Of a stretch of 64,000 bases of DNA, positions 35,588-46,457 are shown in pieces. Position 1 is the first letter of the stretch. Every line of letters starts with the position of its first letter. The translations under genes and the position numbers were made by a program. The notes under the pieces were generated by a model, which saw only the letters and a list, made by a program, of their open reading frames with translations, was not told the origin of the DNA and made no database searches. Location: assembly GCA_021399445.1 (NCBI GenBank), contig JAJTUQ010000001.1, forward strand, positions 4,588,001-4,652,000, read 5' to 3'. The DNA is from Xylogone sp. PMI_703. Lineage: Eukaryota > Ascomycota > Leotiomycetes.

Positions 35588-37010
35588 TTATAGCTCATCC
35601 TCGGACTCGGTCTCCGATCCCTCATCTGCTGGTGGCGGTGGCGGCGCTTTATTATTGCCATTGCTCTTCTTCATGGCAAATGGCATGTCTCTTCTTGGAG
35701 GAGGAGGTGTAAGTCGCTCATCGGCCTTCCTTGTAGACCTGCCAAGCTGTTCCCTTTCCTTTCCTTTTGCCTTCTCTCTTCCACTATCCTCACCCGCCGT
35801 GTCTATGGAAGCTCCAATGAGACCACGCTGAGGGTCGGCGGTGATGCTGCTTGCCTCGTCAGCATCCAAATCAGAGCCCTCCGTCTCCTCATCGGTCTCG
35901 TTTTCTGTTTCACGGTCTACTTCGGAGTCGTCAACATCGTTTGCCACCTCCTCAGCTGGGTTGTCCACATCCATTTTGTCAGCTGTTTCCCCCTCTTCTT
36001 CCTCGCCGGCTGGATCCCTTGCTCCTGCTTTTCGCTTCTTTGACCTTGATGCCAGTGGTTGATGACTGGGCACACCTTTTGACTTGTTTTTCATACTGCG
36101 CGCCTTTTCTGGATCGATTTTCGCACCAGCTAAAAGTCTTTGCTGATCTCGGATCTTCAGCTTTTTCTCATTCAGCAGGAGTGCGAATTTTTCTAGCATT
36201 TCTGCATCATGAGCTTCTTTGGCCTTGATTAGATCATCAAGTGCAGTTTTCAGTTTGTTGATTTCGTCTTCCTGTGTCTTGAACTTGTGCTTTAGTGCAT
36301 CTAATTCATGAGTGCTACTGCTGATCGTCTGGAGAGCAATGCCGCACCATTCGAATATGTCTACTGGCTCGTCATCCGGATCCTTGGGTTCTAGGCTAAT
36401 GGTGCCAAGGCGTTGCTGAGCGCGGGCGGCTCGTCAGTTTGGATTTGGTCGTAATAGGTGTGGTAAGATTGAGGAGAAGGGGGTATATGTGAGGAACTCA
36501 TGAGACATACTGTTATGCCTTCTATTCTTTTTTGTATTATAACCGACATTGGTTTCTCATCGCCGTCTACCTTTGCTACCGCCTCCACATTCTGTACACT
36601 CTCTTCTGATTTATCATCCACCGCCGTACCCAAGAACAGGTATGAAAGGATTGCGCTCCATTCTTCATCATCGCAAGGTGAACCTTTTGTTTTTAATGTA
36701 GAGATTCGATTGTGCTTCACTATAGAGTAGTGTAACGAACGGAGTTGATTAGCCAATGCAACTCGGCATTTTTATGATAACGCATAAATTATAACTCCTG
36801 GGAAAATACCACGCACAGCGGGACGATCAATCAGTGCTTGGATACCTTACATGAGACCGCGAACACGCCAGTGTTCTCCGTACCAATTAACTTGATATCT
36901 AGAGGTTTTGTGCCTGCAGACGTGACTTGCAATAAGACAAACTCGGAATCGCTGTTCGGTGCGTGATCGAGGCGGGGAAGGCGCAGGACTCGTGGAAGCT
37001 TCGACGGCAT
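35588..37010 (-). CDS. LIF1: XRCC4/Lif1-like DNA ligase IV cofactor
   Basis: Non-homologous end-joining factor that stabilises DNA ligase IV at breaks in the nucleus (family knowledge). Exons 37010-36851, 36761-36511 and 36415-35588 give 412 residues. The N-terminal head (about 1-130) includes EFVLLQVTSAGTKPLDIKLI and SPCDDEEWSAILSYLFLG. It is followed by a helical stalk (about 170-225) with HELDALKHKFKTQEDEINKL and EMLEKFALLLNEKKLKIRDQ, the dimer and ligase-binding coiled coil. The C-terminal 190 residues are disordered, very acidic, with Lys/Arg patches and Pro runs, typical of XRCC4 tails. The first intron junction is the least certain. XLF/Nej1 is the alternative, but the long stalk and tail favour XRCC4. 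Divergent from BYR4. Confidence 0.75.
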
Positions 37011-37837
37011 GATGTCTATGCGACGCGAGACAGATAATCCTTGAGCGGCTCAGGTTTCATGAAACAGAGAGCAAAACCGGAAAGAGTTCAGGAAAAGCAA
37101 ATTTTAGCCAAATCGCAGCCATGTACCAACGGATTGGATGTATAAAGTGTATAATACAGAGCGTAGAAGCAGAAGTTGGGGATGCGTAGCTGCACTCTTT
37201 TTGACTTTTTATCAGCCTACCACTTTTATGCTTAACGACGTCAGGCAGCAGCAACTCTCTCCTGTTACTGCGGGGATCTCGCGACGCGTTTAGCAGGACA
37301 ACACGTGACCGAGGGCACACACTTGCATCCCGCCAACCTCCTGCCGCTTTTCCTCTTTCTCTCAGTCCAAGTTTAGCATCCCCAACCTCCCCCCTCAAGG
37401 GACCCAGCCACGGACAACCTGATGCGACGACCACAACGTCAGAGAAGTACTCGGCCACGACAGCTCTTGATCACACCCATTATCCACTTGTATAACACTG
37501 CAACAAGCAGCTTAGATTCCGGGTAGTTTGGTTACTGGAGGAGGAGGTTAACCTGGAACGCGCCACGTCGTTAAGGAGTAAGACTCAACGTCTCCAGCAC
37601 AACGAACCACACGGCAACACATTCCAGAAAGCATCCAGGGACCAACTGCAGGCCAATTCTTGTATTTTTAGTTTTAACGACCTTTCCCACTCGCTCCGCT
37701 ATGACTTTTACGACGTGAATGATTTGAGGCCTCGAAGCTAGTGCAGCTATTAGGCTTTCCGGGTCGGATCCACCTTTTCTCATATTCTGTTTGAACTAGG
37801 ACTCTCATTCGAAGACACTACACGGGACGAACCCGAG
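37011..37837. promoter_or_regulatory. Divergent promoter region of XRCC4-like and BYR4 genes
   Basis: 827 bases between start codons on opposite strands. GC-rich and pyrimidine-rich stretches around 37330-37400 are seen. No site is assigned. Confidence 0.4.
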
Positions 37838-40800
37838 ATGGAGCAATTGACATTGAAACCGCGCAAGATTGCAGCGGAAGAGGTAATTGAAAACTGGGAC
37901 GACGATGATCTAGAAATAGGGGGGGACGATTTCACGTGCCGGAGCGCGTCTGTGGCCAACACGGGCCCATACAATCGTGATTCAATATCATCGCGCCTAT
38001 CGCTTCGTTCTGAGCTGGATTCCATTCATGGGGATGAGGAGAAGCATGTACACCTGCCAGGGGATGACGAGCGGGCCACTACGGATGCTATAGCTACCGC
38101 AACAAGGGCAGGTATACCGATACCAGCAAATGTACCATCCTCGGCGTTGCTGGGAGGGACGATTAAGAGGCTCGGTGGTAGGAAGATTAAAAAATTCATT
38201 CAAGATGACTGGGACGATGGTGACCTCGAGCTGCCCCGAGAAGGGGCATTGAAAATTAAACACCGGGATGGATCCCAATTTCCAGACGCCCTTCGCCACG
38301 TTAGCGGTCCAAACTCCCTACATGATAGTCCGGCTAGAGAACTTGAGCCCTCTCCGAAGTTCGATACTAGTCCGACACATTCGCTTAAGCCAAAAGTTGC
38401 ATCGAGTAACTTAATCCTTGACCGATTTCGAGATATGGACGACGACGATTTCTTTGGAGACGGGGGCGCTACGATCAAAATATCGAAGCAGCGTGCTATC
38501 CCCAAGCTAATACCCATTCCACCAACTCCACAAAGACATCAGGATGGCGACGATGATTTTGAAAAAGACCTCCAATTTCCATCGACAAGTGAGCCGCTTA
38601 GGCTATCCACTAAGAGAGAGATTCCGAAGACTCCTATTAGCATGCAGGATGAGTTCGATGAATGGGGAGAAGGAAGTCTGGGTACAAGGTTCGGAGGTAC
38701 CAGACGAGATGCTCGATCCAATAGAAGTTCCTCCGTTTCTGCGCTGAGCCCGAGTGCATCTAGTTCTTTAACAGTTGAGAGTGAAGATGAAGGTCTTGAT
38801 GGACTCGTCCTTCCAAGTGGGCCTTTATCTTTCGACGATATCTTAAAGAAGAAGCAACAAGAACGGTTCCCGGATTTTGAAGACAAACAGCAACCTGCAA
38901 AGGTGACTAAGGATGAGACTGCACCAAGTCAAGATGATTTCCTAGCTGGGCTTGAGGTTGGGGAAGGTGAGGTTTTTGATGCAGCCAAGTTAAGCCTTCA
39001 TCGAAATGTCAAGGTCAAATCCACACGACAAGGTAGTCCTGGGAGACCTAAGACTGCCGTTTCTTTGGTGTTTACCAATAAGCCCTCACCAACTCGTCAA
39101 TCGCGGTTGCCTCGTCCACTAGGTCATGAGCGGACCGCATCAGCTCTGGAACCTGTCTCGGAAACTGGCGGGCCTGTTACAAATCTTAATCGTAGATCAC
39201 AGTCTAGACTTGCTGGTCATTCAGCGCATTCGTCAATTTCAAGTATTGTGACACCAACTACATCGTCCCATTCAATGTCTCCCTCGCCGCCGATCAGACG
39301 GGGACTAAACCCAAAATTATCCGCCAATACACTTCGCAATGAACCTACGACGACTAGCGCGCAGCTATTGAAGCTCAAGAGGTCTTTGCCCGTACTAGGT
39401 CCCAATCCTCAATCCCCGGCGAAGTCATTTGGACAGAGATATGAAAGACCGCCATCGCGTACTGAGAGCAATAGTCGGCCAAACTCAATGTCATCGCGGC
39501 CCAAAACTCCAAGTGATAGGGACCGATCAGGATCAGAGTCCAGTGTATCTCATCCTAGAAAGCATCCCGCTCCTTTCTTACCTGCTGGTTCATCAAGTGC
39601 TCAGTCCCACCATGTTGCAGTCAAAACATCACGACATTTTCGCAGACATGATTCTGAATCTTCTCTCAATCTCAATCTTCGTCCAAGTTCGCGAACAGTC
39701 TCGAGATCGGCGATAAGATCTCCGAGCCCCAGGCGCAACTCCAAAGGGGCCGAAGCTTTAGCTCGAGAAGTGGCTACAAAAAGACAGATCACGAAGCCAG
39801 TCCGCCGAAGACACTTTGGTGATGGTTGTGAACTGGATGGTTTTGATGACTTGCCAACATCGCAGCAGGCCGAACAAAAGTATATGAAACAGCCAGTCGG
39901 ACGTGGCGCTCCTAAGTCCACCTTACGGCGGGTCAGCCAGTCAATACATCCAGATCGAACAGTATCCCCTATGCCGACCACACCATTATTTTCACAAAAC
40001 GATGTGCCTCGATTTGCGCGTGATACGAACGCAAGCAGGATGGCAAGAGAACATGCTCTATCCCACCGCGTCGCTTCCTCTTCGGGTCCACCATTAAATA
40101 CATTGGCAAGTCAGTTGAGAGCGCAAGCAGCGACGAAGACGGGGTCGCAGACATTGGGCTCTCTTACAAAATCAAAAAAGAACCTTCCCCGGTCACAGAA
40201 ACCACAGTTGATTAAGCCATTAGGTAATCTCAATAATCCGAAGTGTAAGTTTCACTGCGTAGTAATATCGTATAATCGCTAATACATTCTCCAGCTGTGA
40301 AGGGTATGTACTATAACCCTGTTACCTTCAGGTGGGAAGGTAATGAGGATGATCTCACTCCTTTTGACCCTCCTGCTCCATCTCCTACGAGCACACCGAT
40401 GCCCCCAAGTATTCCTCGTGAAAAAGAAAACACTACGCCGCGTCCGGCGCTAATAACTAACATTAATTCTTCGCAAAATGTTCAAATAGTTGGCGGTATG
40501 GTGTTTGATCCGCATCGGATGTGTTGGCTCAAAGTTCCTTCTCAATCCACGAAGTCCAAATCTGACGCCGGCGATACGATGGATGGTTTCGATGCTTTTG
40601 ATGATGAGGAGGATGTTTTCAAGGATGTTCCCGACCTTGAAGACTCCCCGTCAAAAGAGGACGACGGCACTGGGGGTACTTCTGGAAGAAAGAGCGAAGG
40701 ATTAAAAGATGAATGGCTTGTTGGCGAGGAGTTTGACGTTGGGCCTGAGTTCGTGAGGAGACAGAGAGAAGAAGAGGAGCGATGGAGACGAAAGTGTGAG

Positions 40801-40881
40801 AAGTGGGTGGGGAGGGTGAGAGGGGAAGATGACGGTGGCTGGAGGTGGAGTATCAGAGACGTGGTCGGTGAGCAAGTGTGA
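37838..40881 (+). CDS. BYR4: Byr4/Bfa1-like cytokinesis regulator
   Basis: Subunit of the two-part GAP that restrains the septation-initiation GTPase Spg1/Tem1 at spindle pole bodies (family knowledge). Exons 37838-40244 and 40295-40881 (50-base intron) give 997 residues. Characteristic acidic-aromatic repeats occur: VIENWDDDDLEIGGDD near the start, FIQDDWDDGDLELP (about 122), DRFRDMDDDDFFGDG, then MQDEFDEWGEG. The middle is Ser/Pro/Arg-rich and disordered, with many possible kinase sites. The C-terminal part has the conserved segments VKGMYYNPVTFRWEGNEDDL and MVFDPHRMCWLK, the GAP-interaction region of Byr4. The last exon holds the most conserved block, so the intron is required. Order and length fit fungal Byr4. 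Confidence 0.88.
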
Positions 40882-41301
40882 ATCGGCTGCCCTGGAAAGA
40901 GAAGGTGATATGCTTGCGTTATTCTTGTATACTGTATTTTTTGGGATTTATGCTTTCGCGGGATGGGTTTTAAAAGTAACCTTTTAATATTTGCATGAGG
41001 TGGAACCGGGTATGGTATCAGCATCTGCATAGTCAGCACAAGGTACATACCCTGTTCGGTGCTGTACGATGTAGAGAGCTCTAGCTTGGGTTAGACGCTG
41101 GATATTACGAATGTTATGACTTATGAACGATCGAAATGCTCTCTCTTCACTCTTATGGAGCTGTAAGGAGGCTACTTCTAATAATGACGTGGCAAACGAC
41201 TTCTAATGCAATGAAAGGATCAACTAATTATGAACTTGATGAAGCAAGATGGAATAGTTGTATCGATAGGCTCAAAAGGTATATTTCTACATACATTACA
41301 A
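40882..41301. other. Convergent 3' intergenic region
   Basis: Between the 3' ends of BYR4 and NOP2. No gene seen. Confidence 0.5.
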
Positions 41302-43353
41302 TCACTTTTTACTCTTATTTGGTTTAACATCTCCACCGGCTGCCTTCTTGGCCCCATTCACAGCTTTAGGATTGATACCCTTCTTTCTTAACATACTTCT
41401 CTGCGCACGCTCGATATACTCTTGATCTTCTTCCTCGTCCCAACCACCAAAGTCGTCCTTCTCTGTCTCGTCCGCAGTTTCAGCAATAGGACGTTTGTCA
41501 ACATCCAGCTCATCATCGACTGTATCCTTCGACACGCCATTTGCTTTGGCACCGCTTCCAACTGGGCTTGGTCCAGTCTTCTTGAACTTTGACACAAAGA
41601 AACCGTCCACGTTATAAGCGTGAGGGTAGTATCTTCTCGTCATCTTCAGACTTTTGTCGAATGACTTGCCCATATAGCTTGTGAATCCCTCCTTACCGAA
41701 TACTAAGCCTGTCTCCACAAGCTTGACGTTCGGTCTCTTGTTGAGGGCATACTGCACTACCTGTTCATTCTCTTCTACAGTAACACTACAGGTAGAATAG
41801 ACAATATATCCACCGGTCTTGCTAGCATGATCAACCGAATCAATTGCAGCAAGGAGTAACTGCTTTTGCAGATGTGGTAGCATGAGGAAATCCTTTTCCG
41901 TCTTATTCGTCTTTACACTTGGATCTTTGGCAATAACGCCTGTACCGGAGCAAGGTGCATCCAACAACACACGATCGAATCCTCCAATAACACGAGGGAA
42001 TTCTCGTGCGTCATAGTTGCACACTATGGTATTTCTTGCCCCCAGACGGTGAATATTTCCAATAAGACCCTTAGCACGAGCCTTGTTACTATCGTTGGCA
42101 AAGATACACCCGGTGTTCTTCATTAGCGCTGCAATATGCGTCGTTTTACCACCGGGAGCAGCAGCCATATCTAGGACACGTTCGTTTTCCTGAGGCGCGA
42201 GTGCCATGACGGGCAAGAAAGAGGACGCGGCCTGAAGGATATAGTGGCCTGCTAAATATTCAGGCGTAGCTCCCAAAGGTACAGCACTTTCGAAGACTTG
42301 GAGTCCGACTTTTGACCATTTCCCAACAGGCTCGAGAGTTACTCCTCGATTTATCAATGCCTGCGCTAGATCTCTTCGATGTGTGCGCAGGGTGTTCGTA
42401 CGGATCACGACAGGTCTAGGCGTCTCGTTTGCTTCGAAGAATGCAAAGGCTTCTTTAGGAGGGAAGAGGTTAAATAGTTTCGTAGCTAGAAATTCAGAGT
42501 ATCCATAGTAGGCACAGATGTCTTTTATTAACTGGGCGGTATATTCAGCCCTTGAGCGGCCCTCTTCGGCGAGATTGGCGAAGTCATCGAGAACACGAAC
42601 TGTGTCATTGATTCGGGTGCGCAGTAATTGAAGATCGGGTGCTAGTAAGGCGTTTGCTTTGATTCCCTCCTCATCCTCGTCTTCATCTTCAAGAATTTTT
42701 GGTCTGTCTCCAGCAATATTAGTTTGCATTGCAGCTTCCTCCAACTCCGCCTCTGCTTCTGCGGCTTCCTTTGCCATCTGCTCATCTAACTTCCTCGTAA
42801 GTCCGGCAATATTCGCCGCAGTTAACTTCTCTTCGGCATCTGACTCGTCTTCGTCCTCCGAAAACATAGCTTTAGGGTGCTCCTCATCTGATACGTATAC
42901 CTCTGATGAAGATTCGAGGAAGTCGTCTCCCAATCCTTCAGCATCGGATCCCTCCGAATCTTCAGAATCATCTAGATCCCCGAATTCATCGGCCATAAGA
43001 TCGCTGGCATCTGAGTCGTCTTCCAATTCTTCATCAGACATGGGTAGGGGCAAGGTCTCCGGCTTTTTTGACTTTGCTTTCTTAGCATCTTTCGCACCAA
43101 TTGATTCTGATTTCGCAGGTAATCCATTGGTAAAATTGCCTTTCGTAGAAGTACGGCCTGCCGAATTTCTCTTTCCCTTACCAACAGCATCGCCCTTTGA
43201 AGTTTTTCGCTTTTTGGACTCTTTTGCATAAGCCTCAGCTTCTGCCTTCGATGCTTCAACCGAAAACCCAGCTTTGCGTTTCAAATTGGTGAAGTGGGCC
43301 TCGCTCAGTGGCTCAGGAGGGCCCTGCTTCTTCATCCGCCTTCCTACACCCAT
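41302..43353 (-). CDS. NOP2: 25S rRNA (cytosine-C5) methyltransferase Nop2
   Basis: Nucleolar NOL1/NOP2/Sun-family enzyme that methylates a cytosine of large-subunit rRNA and is needed for 60S assembly (family knowledge). 683 residues, one exon. The first 230 residues are Lys-rich then very acidic (LESSSEVYVSDEEHPKAMFS), typical of Nop2. The SAM-binding core starts with VLDMAAAPGGKTTHIAALM (about 394-412). The two catalytic cysteines are in LLDAPCSGTGVIAKDPS (about 462-478) and VYSTCSVTVEENEQV (about 519-533). The tail is Lys-rich (nucleolar signal). The start MGVGRRMKKQGPPEPLSE matches fungal Nop2. Divergent from GET5. Confidence 0.95.
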   Translation of the reverse strand: MGVGRRMKKQGPPEPLSEAHFTNLKRKAGFSVEASKAEAEAYAKESKKRKTSKGDAVGKGKRNSAGRTSTKGNFTNGLPAKSESIGAKDAKKAKSKKPETLPLPMSDEELEDDSDASDLMADEFGDLDDSEDSEGSDAEGLGDDFLESSSEVYVSDEEHPKAMFSEDEDESDAEEKLTAANIAGLTRKLDEQMAKEAAEAEAELEEAAMQTNIAGDRPKILEDEDEDEEGIKANALLAPDLQLLRTRINDTVRVLDDFANLAEEGRSRAEYTAQLIKDICAYYGYSEFLATKLFNLFPPKEAFAFFEANETPRPVVIRTNTLRTHRRDLAQALINRGVTLEPVGKWSKVGLQVFESAVPLGATPEYLAGHYILQAASSFLPVMALAPQENERVLDMAAAPGGKTTHIAALMKNTGCIFANDSNKARAKGLIGNIHRLGARNTIVCNYDAREFPRVIGGFDRVLLDAPCSGTGVIAKDPSVKTNKTEKDFLMLPHLQKQLLLAAIDSVDHASKTGGYIVYSTCSVTVEENEQVVQYALNKRPNVKLVETGLVFGKEGFTSYMGKSFDKSLKMTRRYYPHAYNVDGFFVSKFKKTGPSPVGSGAKANGVSKDTVDDELDVDKRPIAETADETEKDDFGGWDEEEDQEYIERAQRSMLRKKGINPKAVNGAKKAAGGDVKPNKSKK

Positions 43354-43627
43354 TGTGCTGGTATAATGGGCGGCAATCTGCTAGTGGTGATTAGCTGAGA
43401 GAAATATATACTCTGTAGCGCTGAAGTTTCTGGGAATCTTTTTGGCGAAAGAAATAATTCGCGCTGATAAGGTTTAGCGCCATCTGATACCAGTCCCACC
43501 TCGGGCGCCGATTCTCCGGTGGTGCCAAGTCTTCCATGCCAATCGCCAATTGCGGCCTTGCATAACTGTCAAAGTTCTGGGAACCAGCGTCATACATAAT
43601 TCAGTCGTTTTTCCAAAACTACTCAAG
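43354..43627. promoter_or_regulatory. Shared divergent promoter of NOP2 and GET5
   Basis: 274 bases separate the start codons on opposite strands. No specific motif is assigned. Confidence 0.5.
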
Positions 43628-44284
43628 ATGACTGAAGTTTCATTTGCACAATCGTTTCTCTCAGCTCTTAGCTCGCGCCCTACTAAAATATCTTCCGAAC
43701 ATGTGGAAGATCCACGAACTTATCCAGCGCGGAGCGCTGTGAGACCTTCCCCTCCATATCCCACTTGATCTCGCACTGACCTGGCAATATAGTATATCCT
43801 ACCAAAAATGCCAAAACCTCTCCCAAAACGTCAGAAGCTAGCACCTGGTCAAGAGCGTAGCATTTCCGTAGCTCTGAAATCCCTCCGCAATCCTCCGCTG
43901 GATATTCACCTCTCATCGCAAGCTCTCTCTACATCAGTTCTTGCGTTAAAAGAAGAGGTATCGTCGCAAGCGAGCATTCCTGTGGATAAGATAAGGATAT
44001 TATACAAGAAGAAGCCCGTTACGGATAGCAAAGTATTGAAGGATCTGGTAGGTGAGGACGAACAAGCTGTGGAGTTTAGTGTTATGGTCATTGGAGGTGC
44101 GGCGGCAGTGGTAGTAAAGGATGAAGCACCAACTGCTCAGGGTTCCAGTGGAGCGAGTGAGCTGGCAACAGACGAATTTTGGGGAGATCTAAAGGGTTAT
44201 TTAGTGCAGAGATTGCGGGACGAGAAGGAGGGGGAGAGAGTATTCGGAGTGTTCAAAACAGCTTGGGACTCCCAAGGGAGATAA
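43628..44284 (+). CDS. GET5: Get5/Mdy2-like ubiquitin-like chaperone adaptor
   Basis: Links Get4/Get3 to Sgt2 in tail-anchored protein insertion into the ER (family knowledge). Exons 43628-43738 and 43793-44284 (54-base intron, branch CTGAC, atatag) give 200 residues. The N-terminal domain starts MTEVSFAQSFLSALSSRPTK and spans the splice into YILPKMPKPLPKRQKL, the Get4-binding region. A ubiquitin-like fold covers about 55-130 (ISVALKSLRNPPLDIHL, then KIRILYKKKPVTDSKVL). The last 40 residues (FWGDLKGYLVQRLRDEKEGE, then FGVFKTAW) are the Get5 homodimerisation domain. Without exon 1 the protein would look N-terminally truncated. Confidence 0.9.
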
Positions 44285-44576
44285 CATCTATTTAATTAAA
44301 GCGCTGTATCTTGTATACTGTACAAGTTAGACGTGGAAAATAACTTTTCACATGACCAATCGGATTCAGCTTGAAGAAATTTATCAATTTCTCAAGTCTC
44401 ACTTGTTTTGAATGCCCTTTGTCTCATGCCGCATGCTTAACTTGACTAGTCTTGTTTGCCAACAAACCAACCGCAACCACTCATAATCATAGTGGTGTGG
44501 CCGGCTTAACCTATACTCGAACTGAAACACGGATCCTCCTTGCAATATTACCTACTAATTGCTTAACCCTTTCCAT

Positions 44577-45373
44577 TTATGCCAATCCCTTGCTAACTTT
44601 TGCGAGCATGGACTGATATTCAATGTCGTCTTCATCGTTGGCTTGGAACTCTGCTGCAATTCCGTTGAGGGAACGCTTCAAAGATTCTTTGGAGGATGCG
44701 TAGACCATCTTAGGCTATCCAGGTGTCAGCTTGCGGAAATACCCAGTTAATGAACTTGTTTACCTGAATACCAGCATCATCTGGGGACCATGCGATGAAT
44801 GTAATCTTGTTTCTGCGGGAGTCAGATCATATTGTTCATAAAGCCAGATGTTAATTTCACCTTTGTCCTTCACCAGATGCCAGATCGTAGTGGAAGTCAT
44901 AGACAGCATATCGTGGGCCTTTTCCTAGTTTTCCCTACACCAGATATCAATGTCTGCGCATAGCTAGACGAGGCTATAAACCAACATTCTTGTTCTTCGA
45001 TTGGGCATTGATCAGCTTTTCACGGAAGACTTCCCAGTTGGGATCCTCGGAGGTCTCCTCGACAACAACCTCCTTGTAATCATCCGATAGCTTGTAGATG
45101 ATGTACTTGATCTTCTTGTTGAGCTTGAGCTCGTTGAATGCAGAGACACACTCAGGTGAAACAGTAACACTGTAGTAGATCCATTAGTCATGATATTTGA
45201 TGGATGTAGCACTCCGACACGCCGGGTACAGTGAACTGTCGGTGACGATACGAGATAGGTGTTGGGTACTGTGAGGGCTCGCGTGATTTGATACTCACCC
45301 TGATTGAGACTAGGTTTAACATCAGATCAATGTGACATTCCTATCTCACCATCACCCAGAGAGCACATACCAT
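44577..45373 (-). CDS. COF1: Cofilin (actin-depolymerising factor)
   Basis: Severs and depolymerises actin filaments in the cytoplasm (family knowledge). Six exons: 45373-45371, 45309-45299, 45169-44982, 44924-44861, 44812-44764 and 44714-44577, giving 150 residues. The first exon is just the ATG and the second is 11 bases, together encoding MSQSG split over two introns. The ADF-homology domain has FNELKLNKKIKYIIYKL, GPRYAVYDFHYDL, ITFIAWSPDDAG and the actin-binding helix KMVYASSKESLKRSLNG. A short linker AQSKNKN is inserted after the second helix relative to yeast Cof1. All junctions are GT-AG and keep frame. An intron right after the start codon is common in fungal cofilin genes. Confidence 0.92.
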
Positions 45374-45666
45374 CTTTGTTATTACGTTCCTGCGACAACC
45401 AGACCCGAAAAGAGCTACATGTACAGGTCAGCATCATTGCTTGCGACACCCAGATAAGTCGAAGTGGGGTCGCTTGGTGAGAAGTTTTAAAAAATGCAGG
45501 ACATACTTCAATCCTAAAATTCTAATGAAATTTTTGGTTGGGAAAGCTAAGCAAACTCGACAAGAGTGCTATTGGAGAGATCCGAGAGTGTTTATATCTA
45601 GATTATGTTGCTTGGGAGCGAAAGGCATCGAGGGGAGTTGGTGGGGTGGTTACACGTGATTTAGCG

Positions 45667-45672
45667 CATGTC
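45667..45672 (+). repeat. Left flanking direct repeat (CATGTC) of the inverted-repeat element
   Basis: CATGTC abuts the left inverted repeat and is repeated exactly at 46050-46055 abutting the right one, as expected of a target-site duplication. Confidence 0.6.
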
Positions 45673-46049
45673 TATGGCATACCAAGTGGTAACAAGGCGC
45701 CAAAATAAGCGAGCCATCATTTCATCATTTCGTCGTTTCGTCGTTCCATCATTTCATCTTTTCCTCGTTTCATCGTTTCATGATTTGACTTTTTGGAGAA
45801 CTGAGTCACCTCAGACTTAACAATTAGAGCTAATTTCATTTGATTTATTGATTGATATGATTACTTATAGTTAAATAAAGTGTATAAAGCATAATAGAAC
45901 TTATACAGAGAGCTAATAGCTATACATCGTTGTTACGTATAATTAGTACTATAACGCACAGCAATCCAAAAAGTCAAATCATGAATCGACGAAGCAATGA
46001 AATGATGGCTCGATTATTTTGGCGCCTTGCTACCACTTGGTATGCCATA
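45673..46049. mobile_element. MITE-like non-autonomous DNA transposon
   Basis: A 377-bp element with long terminal inverted repeats and no coding capacity. Both ends begin TATGGCATACC and match over 53 bp with two mismatches (positions 20 and 37). An inner pair of 21-bp arms (45777-45797 and 45965-45985) is perfectly inverted. Between outer and inner parts the left arm carries extra TTTCRTCR-type octamers, making it about 40 bp longer than the right arm. The interior (45798-45964) is AT-rich. Flanks are CATGTC direct repeats. The terminal TA could instead be a Tc1/mariner-type TA duplication. It lies between the 5' end of cofilin and the 3' end of HSP60. The superfamily is not determined. Confidence 0.8.
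45721..45776. repeat. Degenerate octamer tandem repeat (TTTCRTCR) in left arm of MITE
   Basis: About seven imperfect copies of an 8-bp unit such as TTTCATCA, TTTCGTCG and TTTCATCG in a row. The right arm has only about two copies, so the left arm has expanded or the right contracted. Confidence 0.75.
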
Positions 46050-46055
46050 CATGTC
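46050..46055 (+). repeat. Right flanking direct repeat (CATGTC)
   Basis: Exact copy of the hexamer at 45667-45672, directly after the right inverted repeat. Confidence 0.6.
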
Positions 46056-46457
46056 GCAACCGAGGGGCACGTCAGCTCTGTGCTAGGAGTAAGGGCCAAG
46101 CTGCAGTAGGCAGCTTCCTTTACTTCAATGTCAAGCATATTAATTGCACAAGGCTGCACGTAAATGGAACCAATTTAAAGATACTTTTCTCTCACTGCCC
46201 TATAATTGGAAGAAGTTTGAACTTTCGATAACTTTTATTGCTCGTAACTCCTTTTTAGCTACTGAACTCCTATACACATACAGTCTACCTAATCTATAGA
46301 TACAGGGACCCAGACTGCCAGAGAAACACAATTGTCAAACCAGAGTGAGTGGGGTGAGTGGTGTGCTGCCCCATGGCGTAAAATATTCATACAGACTTCG
46401 TAAATTGGAGCGTTAGGCATCACAGGGAGTGAACGACGGTGGATGGCACTGAGTTGC

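Noticed and set aside
36484..36511. Reading exon 2 of XRCC4 through its donor as coding
   Set aside because: The continuation loses the helical stalk; splicing at gtatgt to the acceptor before 36415 restores QRLGTISLEP and the coiled coil.
42659..43231. Plus-strand Ser-rich open frame of 190 codons
   Set aside because: Antisense of the acidic region of NOP2; Asp/Glu/Ser codons read backwards give Ser-rich frames.
45441..45659. Plus-strand frame upstream of the MITE
   Set aside because: Short, no domain, lies in the cofilin promoter region.
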